NCBI RefSeq assembly: GCF_013177735.1
Contig: NZ_WOEZ01000245.1
Location: forward strand, 118,303 to 182,302
DNA length: 64,000 nucleotides
Origin: Paraburkholderia elongata
GTDB taxonomy: Bacteria; Pseudomonadota; Gammaproteobacteria; Burkholderiales; Burkholderiaceae
Direction of reading: 5' to 3'
The notes under the pieces are model-generated. The model saw only the letters and a list, made by a program, of their open reading frames with translations, had not been told where the DNA came from and ran no database searches. A program made the translations under genes and the position numbers. Positions 41,296-50,800 of the stretch are shown piece by piece. Position 1 is the first letter of the stretch, and each line of letters begins with the position of its first letter.

Positions 41296-41983
41296 ATGCA
41301 AGATCCAGTCAGGGTCGTGGTCGCTGACGACCATCCGGTGATACTGTTCGGCGCCGAACAGGCTTTGCTCAAATTTCCAGGTCTGCAGGTCGTGGCGCGC
41401 GCGACAGTCAACCGAACTGGTCAAGGTGCTGCAAACCATTGACTGCGACGTGCTGGTCACGGATCTGGCGATGCCAGGCGGCCAATACGGCGACGGTTTG
41501 CCGTTGATCGGCTATCTGCGCCGCAATTTCCCCGACCTTCCCATCGTCGTGCTGACGATGCTGGAAAACGCTGCGTTGCTCAAGCGGCTGAGCGAACTCG
41601 GCGTGACCTCGGTCGTCAACAAATCGGATGATCTGAGCCACATCGGGCTCGCGGTGCAGCACGTCAGCCGCAACCTGGAATACATGAGCCCGTCCGTCAA
41701 GGCGTCGCTCGATACGCTGCGCATGAATGCCGGCGGCAAGAACGAAGAAGTGATGCTGTCACGGCGCGAACTCGAAGTTGTGCGTCTGTTCGTGTCCGGC
41801 ATGACGATCAAGGAGATCGCGGAGCAACTCAATCGCAGCATCAAGACGATCAGCACGCAGAAGAATACGGCGATGCGCAAGCTTGGGATCGATCGCGATT
41901 CCGAGTTGTTCCAGTACGCGCAGAGCAACGGCTTGCTGAATCTGTCGTCGCATTCGGTCGACGATACCGGTAGCGCTTCCTAG
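41296..41983 (+). pseudogene. RcsB/BvgA-like LuxR-family response regulator broken by a 2-bp frameshift
   Basis: An ATG after GGGGAGGGCA starts MQDPVRVVVADDHPVILFGA, a receiver N-terminus with the acidic pair DD. The frame then breaks in a GC tract at 41395-41403 and stops at 41440 after 48 codons. In the +1 frame the protein resumes as RQSTELVKVLQTIDCDVLVT, then DLAMPGGQYGDG (phospho-acceptor Asp), and ends in a LuxR helix-turn-helix (LSRRELEVVRLFVSGMTIKE, NRSIKTISTQKNTAM). Restoring one CG unit gives a continuous 229-residue protein. Either a mutation, phase-variable slippage or sequencing error. Confidence 0.75.
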
Positions 41984-42022
41984 CCGCGGCCGTACTTTCG
42001 TCCGGCTGGGCGAGCTCAACGA

Positions 42023-42059
42023 AAAAAGGCCGCCTGTCGATGAGACAGGCGGCCTTTTT
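42023..42059. terminator. bidirectional intrinsic terminator
   Basis: 16-bp perfect stem AAAAAGGCCGCCTGTC/GACAGGCGGCCTTTTT with a 5-nt loop, between the response-regulator gene and the convergent pyrE. A/T runs on both sides serve both directions. Confidence 0.92.
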
Positions 42060-42086
42060 CACTCCACCCGCATTGAGCGGCTGTGC

Positions 42087-42773
42087 TTACTGCGGCGTTG
42101 CGTTGGCGCCGCCGTGTGCCGCCGACCATTCGGCCGGGGCGTGCAGGAATTTTTCCACTTCGTCGAGCGTCTTGGCGTCGAAGTAGTTGTTTGCCTTGGC
42201 GACGCGCAACACGTCCCACCACGTGGCGAGCGCGTGCAGATCGACGTCGATGTCTTTCAGCACCGACACGCTTTCCTTGAAGATGTTGTAGTGGAACAGC
42301 ACGAAGCAGTGGTTCACCGTTGCGCCGGCGGTGCGCAGCGCATTGATGAAGTTGATCTTGCTGCGGCTGTCCGTGGTCAGATCTTCGACCAGCAATACAC
42401 GTTGCCCTTCGGTCAGCAGACCTTCGATCTGCGCGTTACGGCCGAAACCCTTCGGCTTCTTGCGCACGTATTGCATCGGCACCATCAGGCGGTCGGAGAG
42501 CCACGCTGCGAACGGGATGCCGGCGGTTTCGCCACCGGCCACCGCGTCGATCTGTTCATAGCCGACGTCGCGCAGGATGGTGGCTTCGGCCATTTCCATC
42601 AGGCCGCGACGCACGCGCGGATATGAGATCAGCTTGCGGCAGTCGATATAAACCGGGCTCGCCCAGCCGGACGTGAAAATGTACGGTTTCTCCGCGTTGA
42701 AGTGCACTGCTTGCACTTCCAGCAGCATCTTGGCGGTGGTGTCGGAGATCGTCTGGCGATCGAAGCCTGTCAT
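42087..42773 (-). CDS. pyrE: orotate phosphoribosyltransferase PyrE
   Basis: 228 residues. The PRPP-binding motif VLLVEDLTTDSRSK is diagnostic, with IDAVAGGETAGIPFAAWLSD and MQYVRKKPKGFGRNAQIEGL upstream. Converts orotate and PRPP to orotidine-5'-phosphate in pyrimidine biosynthesis. It lies apart from the catabolic pyrimidine operon at 4-12 kb. A 370-bp gap separates it from the divergent carrier gene. Confidence 0.95.
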   Translation of the reverse strand: MTGFDRQTISDTTAKMLLEVQAVHFNAEKPYIFTSGWASPVYIDCRKLISYPRVRRGLMEMAEATILRDVGYEQIDAVAGGETAGIPFAAWLSDRLMVPMQYVRKKPKGFGRNAQIEGLLTEGQRVLLVEDLTTDSRSKINFINALRTAGATVNHCFVLFHYNIFKESVSVLKDIDVDLHALATWWDVLRVAKANNYFDAKTLDEVEKFLHAPAEWSAAHGGANATPQ

Positions 42774-43070
42774 GGGCGGATCCTTGGGTATGAGCGAGGA
42801 GAAGCGGGCGCGGGGCCCGGTGGCGCAGCAAGCGGAGTATGCCGCGCCATGATGGGCGGAATACGTGGCCGGTCAGTGGAGTACAGCCCGGTTTTTGCTG
42901 CGCGCGTAGGCCGACATTTTACCCGAAATGGGCCCTCCCGAGGAGGCCGTCGTGCGTGCCGGCCGCGAATGGCGGTCATAACGGCCGCGCTGAGCAGGGC
43001 TTGCAAGGTTCGTTTGGGGCTGCATCGTTGCTGCTTCCCGGGGTGTTTTTTGGCCTGCTTTTTCGGTTGC

Positions 43071-43099
43071 TTGTGAGCGGCTTGGGGCGCCTTTACACT
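43071..43099 (+). promoter_or_regulatory. candidate promoter of MFS carrier
   Basis: TTGTGA and TACACT with 17 bp between, 42 bp before the chosen start. The rest of the 370-bp divergent gap up to pyrE shows no further clear element. Confidence 0.5.
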
Positions 43100-43141
43100 C
43101 ACGCGAATTTCCTGGGCGGCCTTCTATGTGGGGCGCCCCCC

Positions 43142-44410
43142 ATGTCCTACGGAATGCTTTCAATGACTGCCGCTTCTTCTGCCACTGAGACCCGCGAACC
43201 CGCCGAAAGCGGCCCTGCCAAAAGTGGCTACGCGGGACGCGCGCTGATCGCATCGGTGCTCGGTTACGCGATGGACGGCTTCGATCTGCTGATCCTCGGC
43301 TTCATGCTGCCGGTGATTGCCGCGGATCTGCATTTGAGCTCCGCGCAGGCAGGCTCGCTCGTTACGTGGACGCTGATTGGCGCTGTCGCAGGCGGTCTGA
43401 TTTTCGGTGTGTTGAGCGACTATTTCGGCCGCGTGCGGATGCTGACGTGGACGATTTTGATCTTCGCCATCTTTACGGGCCTATGCGCGCTGGCGCAGGG
43501 TTATCCAGACCTGCTGGCCTATCGGACCGTTGCAGGCATTGGTCTCGGCGGCGAATTCGGCATCGGCATGACGCTGGTGGCTGAAGCGTGGCCGGCATCG
43601 CAGCGGGCGCGCGTGTCGTCCTATGTCGGGCTGGGATGGCAACTCGGAGTGCTGGCGGCCGCGTTGCTGACGCCGCTGCTGCTGCCGGTGATCGGCTGGC
43701 GCGGCATGTTCGCGCTTGGCTTGTTGCCTGCCGTGGTGTCGTTTTTCGTGCGGCGCAGCGTCGAGGAGCCAGCGCTGTTCACCGAGCGCGTCTCACGTGG
43801 AATGCGTAAGCTGCCGCTCAAATTGCTGGTAGCCGACGGACGCACCGCACGCGCCAGCATCGGTGTCGCGATTCTCTGTTCAGTACAGAACTTCGGCTAT
43901 TACGGTCTGATGATCTGGCTTCCGAGCTATTTGTCGAAGACGTTCGGTTATTCGCTGACCAAATCCGGCGTGTGGACCGCCGCAACGGTTCTCGGCATGG
44001 CATGTGGCATCTGGCTGTTCGGCATGGCCGCCGACCGGTTCGGCCGCAAGCCGACGTTCCTGTTCTACCAGGTGGGCGCGGTGGTGATGGTATTCGTCTA
44101 CGCCCATCTGACAACGCCGATGGCGCTGCTGATCGGTGGCGCGGCCATGGGCGTGTTCGTCAACGGGATGATCGGCGGCTATGGCGCATTGATCTCCGAG
44201 CTTTATCCCACCGATGCGCGCGCCACCGCGCAGAACGTGCTGTTCAATGTCGGCAGGGCGGTCGGCGGTTTCGGGCCGGTGGTCGTAGGCGCATTGGCCG
44301 CACGCTATTCGTTCGGCGCCGCGCTCGCTTTGCTCGCGTCGATCTATCTGCTCGACGTCTTCGCGACGCTCTTTCTGATTCCCGAACGACGCGGCGCTGA
44401 GCTCGAATGA
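43142..44410 (+). CDS. MFS transporter, AAHS/sialate-type proton symporter
   Basis: 422 residues, twelve membrane helices. Family motifs: GYAMDGFDLLILGFMLPVIA in helix 1, VLSDYFGRVRML in loop 2-3, RTVAGIGLGGEFGIGMTLVA in helix 4-5 and ADRFGRKPTFL in loop 8-9. Proton-driven uptake of an organic acid, possibly aromatic given the nearby catabolic genes, but substrate is not established. A second ATG 21 bp downstream is also possible. Confidence 0.88.
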   Translation: MSYGMLSMTAASSATETREPAESGPAKSGYAGRALIASVLGYAMDGFDLLILGFMLPVIAADLHLSSAQAGSLVTWTLIGAVAGGLIFGVLSDYFGRVRMLTWTILIFAIFTGLCALAQGYPDLLAYRTVAGIGLGGEFGIGMTLVAEAWPASQRARVSSYVGLGWQLGVLAAALLTPLLLPVIGWRGMFALGLLPAVVSFFVRRSVEEPALFTERVSRGMRKLPLKLLVADGRTARASIGVAILCSVQNFGYYGLMIWLPSYLSKTFGYSLTKSGVWTAATVLGMACGIWLFGMAADRFGRKPTFLFYQVGAVVMVFVYAHLTTPMALLIGGAAMGVFVNGMIGGYGALISELYPTDARATAQNVLFNVGRAVGGFGPVVVGALAARYSFGAALALLASIYLLDVFATLFLIPERRGAELE

Positions 44411-44702
44411 CGCGTGCACGGCCGTGAGCAAAACGGCCGCCGGATGCGGCGCTGCAGCATTGCTGGCGCTTGTTTCGCCGATGGCGAGCCGCGTTAACCA
44501 GTCAGTGCATCGACGCATTCGGGGTGTACACTAACCGACCCGCGTAGCACTCCGCACCGTCTTGCGCTCCGCCGAGGTTCGACGCCGCGCCCAACCGGCG
44601 CATGCGAAAACCGCCACCGTCGATTATCCATTCGATAGACGAGAAGCGACGCCAACGGAGCAGTGTGCCGGGCCCAATTACTTACGTCTCGCAGGCCATA
44701 AA

Positions 44703-46985
44703 ATGGACGAACAACTTAAGCAAAGCGCTCTCGCATACCACCAGTTTCCGAAGCCCGGCAAGATTTCGGTCACGCCCACCAAGCCGCTCTCGAACCAGCT
44801 CGATCTGTCGCTCGCTTACTCGCCGGGTGTCGCCGCGGCCTGCATGGCGATCTATGAAGACCCGCTCGACGCGCAGAAGTACACCTCGCGCGGCAACCTC
44901 GTCGGCGTGATCACGAACGGCACGGCCGTGCTCGGTCTCGGCAACATCGGCCCGCTCGCCGCGAAGCCGGTGATGGAAGGCAAGGGTTGCCTGTTCAAAA
45001 AGTTCGCCGGCATCGACGTCTTCGACATCGAACTCTCCGAGTCTGACCCGGACAAGCTGGTTGAAGCGATTGCGATGCTCGAGCCGACCTTGGGCGGTAT
45101 CAACCTTGAAGACATCAAGGCGCCTGAGTGCTTCTACATCGAAAAGAAGCTGCGCGAGCGCATGAAGATTCCCGTTTTCCACGACGATCAGCACGGCACT
45201 GCGATCATCGCTTCGGCGGCGATCCTGAACGGCCTGAAAGTGGTCGGCAAGAAACTCGACGAAGTGAAGCTGGTGTGTTCGGGCGCGGGCGCGGCTGCGA
45301 TCGCGTGTCTGGATCTGTTGGTGAATCTGGGCCTGTCGAAAAAGAACGTGCTGGTCACGGACTCGAAGGGCGTGATCTACGAAGGCCGCGGCAATCTGGA
45401 TCCGTCGAAGGAACGCTACGCGGCGAATACCGAAGCACGCACGCTGGCTGACGCGATCCGCGGCGCCGACGTGTTCCTCGGCTGCTCGAGCGCCGGCGTG
45501 CTGAAGCCGGAAATGGTCGCCGAAATGGGCACGCAGCCGCTGATTCTGGCGCTGGCGAATCCGGAACCGGAAATCCGTCCGGAAGAAGCGAAGAAGGTGC
45601 GCCCGGACTGCATCATCGCGACGGGCCGTTCGGACTACCCGAACCAGGTCAACAACGTGCTGTGCTTCCCGTTCATCTTCCGCGGCGCGCTGGATGTCGG
45701 CGCAACCACGATCACGGAAGAAATGAAGCTCGCGTGCGTGCGCGCGATTGCGGAACTGGCAGAAGAAGCCGACCAGGGCGATGAGGTCGCCAAGGCGTAC
45801 GAAGGCCACTCGCTCGAATTCGGTCCGGAATACCTGATTCCGAAGCCGTTCGACCCCCGCCTGATCATCAAGATCGCGCCGGCTGTCGCACAGGCTGCGA
45901 TGGACTCGGGCGTCGCGACCCGTCCGATCAAGGATATGGACGCGTACCGCGAAGAGCTCGGCACGACCGTGTACCGCACCGGTATGGTGATGCGTCCCGT
46001 GTTCGCCGCGGCGAAGTCAGAGGTGGCGCGTATCGTGTTCGCCGAGGGTGAAGACGAGCGCGTGCTGCGCGCCGCGCAATTCGTGCTGCTGGAAAAGATC
46101 GCCAAACCGATTCTGGTCGGTCGTCCATCGGTGATCGAGATGCGTCTGAAGAAGATGGGCTCGAAGCTGAAGTGCGGAGAAGACTTCGTGATCGTCGATC
46201 CGGAAGACGATCCGCGCTATCAGCAATGCTGGCAGGCATACCACGAACTCGGCGCGCGCGAAGGCGTGACGCCGGACGTCGCGAAGGCCGCGATGCGCAA
46301 GTTCAACACGCTGATCGGCGCAATCCTGGTGCGCCTCGGCGAAGCGGACGGCATGATCTGCGGGATGATCGGCCAGTACCACACGCATCTGAAGTTCATC
46401 GAGCAGGTGCTGGGCAAGGCGGATAACGTGCAGAACTTCGCTGCAATGAATCTGCTCATGCTGCCTGGCCGTAACCTGTTCATCTGCGACACGTACGTGA
46501 ACGAAACGCCGACCGCCGAACAGCTCGCAGACATGACGATGCTGGCTTCGCGTGAAATCGAAAAATTCGGCATTACGCCGAAGGTTGCGTTGCTGTCGAA
46601 TTCGAACTTCGGCAGCGCGCCGTCCGCGTCGTCGCAACGTATGGCCGCAGCTCGCAAGCTGATCGTTGAACGCGCGCCTTCGCTCCAGATCGACGGCGAA
46701 ATGCACGGCGATGCGGCGTTGTCGGAAGTGGTCCGCAAGGCCGCGTTCCCAGGCACGACGCTGACTGGCGAAGCGAACCTGCTGATCATGCCGAACGTCG
46801 AAGCGGCGAACATCGCGTACAACCTGCTGAAGATGGTCGGCGGCGAAGGCGTGACGGTGGGTCCGTTCCTGCTGGGCGCGGAAAAACCAGTGCACATCCT
46901 GACGCCGGCTGCGACCGTGCGCCGGATCATCAACATGACGGCGGTGGCTTCGGCCAACGCACGCAAGCGGGTGAGCGCGCAGTAA
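44703..46985 (+). CDS. maeB: NADP-dependent malic enzyme MaeB
   Basis: 760 residues, the long bacterial form. The N-terminal malic-enzyme domain (about 1-430) has SLAYSPGVAAACMAIYEDP, FHDDQHGTAI and the nucleotide site SGAGAAAIACLDLL. The C-terminal phosphotransacetylase-like domain (about 440-760) has FAEGEDERVLRAAQFVL and SNSNFGSAPSASSQRMA; it is a regulatory appendage in relatives. Converts malate to pyruvate plus NADPH. Followed by a terminator and then the repeat region. Confidence 0.95.
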   Translation: MDEQLKQSALAYHQFPKPGKISVTPTKPLSNQLDLSLAYSPGVAAACMAIYEDPLDAQKYTSRGNLVGVITNGTAVLGLGNIGPLAAKPVMEGKGCLFKKFAGIDVFDIELSESDPDKLVEAIAMLEPTLGGINLEDIKAPECFYIEKKLRERMKIPVFHDDQHGTAIIASAAILNGLKVVGKKLDEVKLVCSGAGAAAIACLDLLVNLGLSKKNVLVTDSKGVIYEGRGNLDPSKERYAANTEARTLADAIRGADVFLGCSSAGVLKPEMVAEMGTQPLILALANPEPEIRPEEAKKVRPDCIIATGRSDYPNQVNNVLCFPFIFRGALDVGATTITEEMKLACVRAIAELAEEADQGDEVAKAYEGHSLEFGPEYLIPKPFDPRLIIKIAPAVAQAAMDSGVATRPIKDMDAYREELGTTVYRTGMVMRPVFAAAKSEVARIVFAEGEDERVLRAAQFVLLEKIAKPILVGRPSVIEMRLKKMGSKLKCGEDFVIVDPEDDPRYQQCWQAYHELGAREGVTPDVAKAAMRKFNTLIGAILVRLGEADGMICGMIGQYHTHLKFIEQVLGKADNVQNFAAMNLLMLPGRNLFICDTYVNETPTAEQLADMTMLASREIEKFGITPKVALLSNSNFGSAPSASSQRMAAARKLIVERAPSLQIDGEMHGDAALSEVVRKAAFPGTTLTGEANLLIMPNVEAANIAYNLLKMVGGEGVTVGPFLLGAEKPVHILTPAATVRRIINMTAVASANARKRVSAQ

Positions 46986-47045
46986 TGCGAATAGGTTGAT
47001 GCTTGAAGCGGCGCCGCATTGCGGCGTTCGCTTGAAAGCCAAGAG

Positions 47046-47079
47046 AACGCCGCGGAAGTTGATTCCGTGGCGTTTTTCT
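47046..47079 (+). terminator. intrinsic terminator after maeB
   Basis: 12-bp stem AACGCCGCGGAA/TTCCGTGGCGTT (one G-T) with a 5-nt loop and TTT. About 60 bp past the stop. Confidence 0.8.
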
Positions 47080-47391
47080 ATTTGCGCGCTCTTATTCTGG
47101 TGACCGTTGGTCTGAGGAAATCTTAGGGAGCTAGGCGAGCTTTAAGAATGCTCCTATTCGATTCGCTGTGACACTTTTGTAAAGTTACTTCTGAGGCGCA
47201 GCACAACGCGATGGCAACGGAACAGTTGGCTGGTCAATCCTTGCATCGAGTCAGGCGCTGCGCTTCCTCTGGTGTTGAGAAGTTCGTAGTGGCAGTAGTA
47301 GTTCTGATGGTGAAGACAGCAGTACCAATGGGTTGCAGTACTGGTAGTAAGTGTGTGGTTGTAGTTGGTGGTTGAAGTAGCAGTTGAAGTT

Positions 47392-47447
47392 GGAAGTTGG
47401 AAGTTGGAAGTTGGAAGTTGGAAGTTGGAAGTTGGAAGTTGGAAGTT
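47392..47447 (+). repeat. heptanucleotide tandem repeat (GGAAGTT)8
   Basis: Eight uninterrupted 7-bp units. First block of a compound microsatellite region between maeB and the convergent oxidoreductase gene. No plausible coding sequence through it on either strand. Confidence 0.95.
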
Positions 47448-47487
47448 GAAGTAGCAGTTGGTGGTTGAAGTAGTAGTCGGTGGTCGA

Positions 47488-47553
47488 AGTAGCAGTAGCA
47501 GTAGCAGTAGCAGTAGCAGTAGCAGTAGCAGTAGCAGTAGCAGTAGCAGTAGC
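47488..47553 (+). repeat. hexanucleotide tandem repeat (AGTAGC)11
   Basis: Eleven perfect 6-bp units, 66 bp. The minus strand of the tract would encode only poly-Leu or Cys-Tyr repeats, so no gene is called. It continues directly into TTGAAG repeats. Confidence 0.95.
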
Positions 47554-47577
47554 AGTTGAAGTTGAAGTTGAAGTTGA
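47554..47577 (+). repeat. hexanucleotide tandem repeat (AGTTGA)4
   Basis: Four units directly following the AGTAGC block, then degenerate copies. The flanking 47280-47680 is a related GT/AG-rich, cytosine-poor sequence with scattered partial copies of the same motifs; this accounts for most of the 820-bp gap, and I see no gene in it. Confidence 0.85.
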
Positions 47578-47731
47578 AGTTGGAAGTTGAAGTAGCAGTC
47601 GGTAGTTGAAGTAGTAGTGTGTAGTTGTAGTTGCTGTTTGGTAGTTGTTTGTTTTTGGTTGGTTGTTGTGTTGTTGGAAGGAGCAGTACCGCTTGTTCTT
47701 GTACACACGCATCACGTGTCGAAACAGGCAT

Positions 47732-47768
47732 AAAAAAAGGCGACTGTCCGCGAGGACAGCCGCCTTTT
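47732..47768 (-). terminator. intrinsic terminator after the oxidoreductase gene
   Basis: Stem reading AAAAGGCGGCTGTCC on the minus strand pairs, with one mismatch, with GGACAGTCGCCTTTT and runs on into TTT. About 40 bp past the stop. Confidence 0.85.
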
Positions 47769-47806
47769 CCATTTCAGGCCGACGCCAGCCGGTCAAGCCG
47801 GCAAGA

Positions 47807-50800
47807 TCATGCCGCGTGCTGCGTCTTTCCCGCTTCCGGCGAGCGCCAGCGCGTCAGCAAGTCGTTCCACTTGACCCGCACGCCCTTCAGATTATTTTCC
47901 TTCACGTGCCCGTAGCCGCGGATGCCGTCCGGCAGATTCGCCAGTTCGACCGCCAGTTCACGCTTCTGCGCGGTCAGGCCGCCGATCAGCTCGCGCACCA
48001 GCGCTTCGTATTCGACGATCAGCGCACGCTCCGTGCGACGCTCCTCCGTCTTGCCGAACACGTCGAGCGCTGTTCCGCGCAGGAACTTGAGTTTTGCGAG
48101 CACGTGCATGGCGCTGAACACCCAGGGTCCGTATTTCTTCTTCACCAGATGACCTTGTGCGTCTTTCTTCGAGAACGTCGGCGGCGCGAGGTGAATGTGC
48201 AGCTTCCAGTCGCCTTCGAAATTCGCCTTCAGTTTTTCGATGAATGCGGGGTCGCTGTAGAGTCGTGCGACTTCGTACTCGTCCTTGTACGCCATCAGCT
48301 TGTGCAGGTTCTTCGCGACCGCTTCGGTCAACGGCAACTGACCGTCAATCGAATCGAGCGTCGATTCCGCCACACGAACTTGCGACACAAGGGTGCGATA
48401 ACGCTCGGCGTACGCGTCGTTTTGCCATGCTGCAAGGTAGTCGGCGCGCTTGTCGATCAGCGTGTCGAGCGCCTTCGGCGTGTGCAGCGAGATGATCTTG
48501 CTGCTCGCCGTTTCCGCTGCGGCACCGCGTCCTTGCGACTGGGTGAGCGTGCGCACCGCCGCCAGATCGTGCGCAGCACGGCGGCCCCATTCGAATGCCG
48601 CACGGTTCTTCTCGATCTGGACGTTGTTCAGCTCGATCGCACGCATCAGCGACTGATAGGTCAGCGGCACCCAGCCGCGTTGCCACGCGTAGCCGAGCAC
48701 GAACGGATTCGTGTAGATCGCGTCACCAAGCAGCGCGACGGCGAAGTGATTCGCGTCGACCATATCGACACCGTCGTCGCCCGCACCGGCACGCACGTCA
48801 GCTTCGGTGCTGCTGCCCGGGAAGCGCCAGTTCGGGTTCTTGATGAGCTCGGCGGTCGGCGTGTGCGCGCTATTGAGCACTACGCGTGTGCGGCCCACCT
48901 GCATCCGCGAGACGCATTCGTCGCTGGCGGTGACGATCGCGTCGCAGCCGATCACGAGACTTGCTTCGCCCATAGCGATGCGGGTCGCGTGAATGTCGGC
49001 CGGGTTCTGTGCGATCTGCACGTGGCTCATCACGGCGCCGCCCTTTTGCGCGAGGCCGGTGACGTCGAGTACCGTGACGCCCTTGTTTTCCAGGTGCGCG
49101 GCCATCCCGAGCAATGCGCCGATCGTGACGACGCCCGTGCCGCCGACGCCCGTCACCAGCACCCCATAAGGGCGCGCGATCGACGGTAGTTCGGGTTCCG
49201 GCACGGGCGGCATCGCGTCACCGACGATGCCCGAAGCCGCTTTCGGCTTGCGCAACTGCCCCCCTTCGACGGATACGAAGCTCGGGCAGAACCCGTTCAC
49301 GCACGAGAAATCCTTATTGCAGGTCGACTGATTGATCTGTCGTTTGGTGCCGTACTCGGTATCGAGCGGCTCCACGGAGAGGCAATTCGACTTCACCGAG
49401 CAATCGCCGCAGCCTTCGCACACCGCTTCGTTGATCACGACACGACGCGCCGGATCCGGATACGTACCGCGTTTCCTGCGGCGGCGCTTCTCGGTCGCGC
49501 AGGTCTGGTCATAGATCAGGATCGTGGTGCCGGGAATCTCGCGAAGCTGACGCTGAACTTCGTCGAGCTTGTCGCGATGATGAATGTCGATGCCGGGTGC
49601 GAGGCCGACGTTCGCGGAGTACTTCTCCGGTTCGTCCGTGACGATCACGATTTTCGTCGCGCCTTCGGCGGCGAGTTGATGCGTGATCTGCGGCACGGTC
49701 AGCACGCCGTCGACCGGTTGGCCGCCCGTCATCGCAACCGCGTCGTTATAGAGCAGCTTGTAGGTGATGTTCGCCTTCGACGCGATTGCCGCGCGAATCG
49801 CGAGCAGGCCCGAGTGAAAGTAGGTGCCGTCGCCAAGGTTGGCGAACACGTGCTTGTCGTTGGTGAACGGCGCCTGGCCGATCCACGCGACGCCTTCGCC
49901 GCCCATCTGGCTGAAGGTGCTGGTGCTGCGGTCCATCCACACGGTCATGTAGTGGCAGCCAATGCCGGCCATCGCGCGCGAGCCTTCCGGCACGTTCGTC
50001 GACGTGTTGTGCGGACAACCCGAGCAGAACCACGGCTTGCGCTCGGCTTCGACGCGCGGACGCGCCAAGGTTTTTTCCTTCGCTTCGATTACCGCGATGC
50101 GCATCGCAATGCGCGCACGCACGTCGGACGGCAGGTCGAACTTGTCGAGCCGCGTGGCGATCGCCTTGGCGATGATCGCCGGCGAAAGTTCGTAGTGGGC
50201 CGGCAGCAGCCAGTTGCCCATCGGCACCGACCATTCGCCACCCGCGCCGTCCTTTTCGTCGAACTTGCCGAACACACGCGGACGCTGCGCATCGGGCCAG
50301 TTGTACAGTTCTTCCTTGATCGCATATTCGAGGATCTGGCGTTTTTCTTCAATCACCAGAATTTCCTCGAGACCGCGCGCGAACGCGTGCGCACCTTGCG
50401 CCTCAAGCGGCCATACACAGCCAACCTTATACAGACGGATGCCGATGCGCGAGCAGGTTTCGTCGTCGAGGCCGAGATCGGTCAGCGCCTGACGCACGTC
50501 GAGGTACGCCTTGCCGGCGGTCATGATGCCGAAACGGGCATGTGGCGAATCGATTTCGACGCGGTCCAGTTTGTTCGCGCGCACATAGGCGAGCGCCGCA
50601 TACCACTTGTAGTCGAGTAGACGCGCTTCCTGCACTAGTGGCGGATCCGGCCAGCGAATGTTCAGGCCGCCTTCGGGCATCGCGAAGTCGTCCGGCAGAA
50701 TGATTTTCGTGCGGTGCGGATCGATATCGACCGAAGCCGACGATTCGACCACGTCGGTCACGCACTTCATCGCCACCCACAGGCCGGAGTAGCGGCTCAT

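Noticed and set aside
47154..47796. Open frames on the minus strand through the microsatellite, encoding poly-Leu or Cys-Tyr repeats
   Set aside because: They are direct consequences of the tandem repeats in three frames; no ribosome-binding site or conserved segment.
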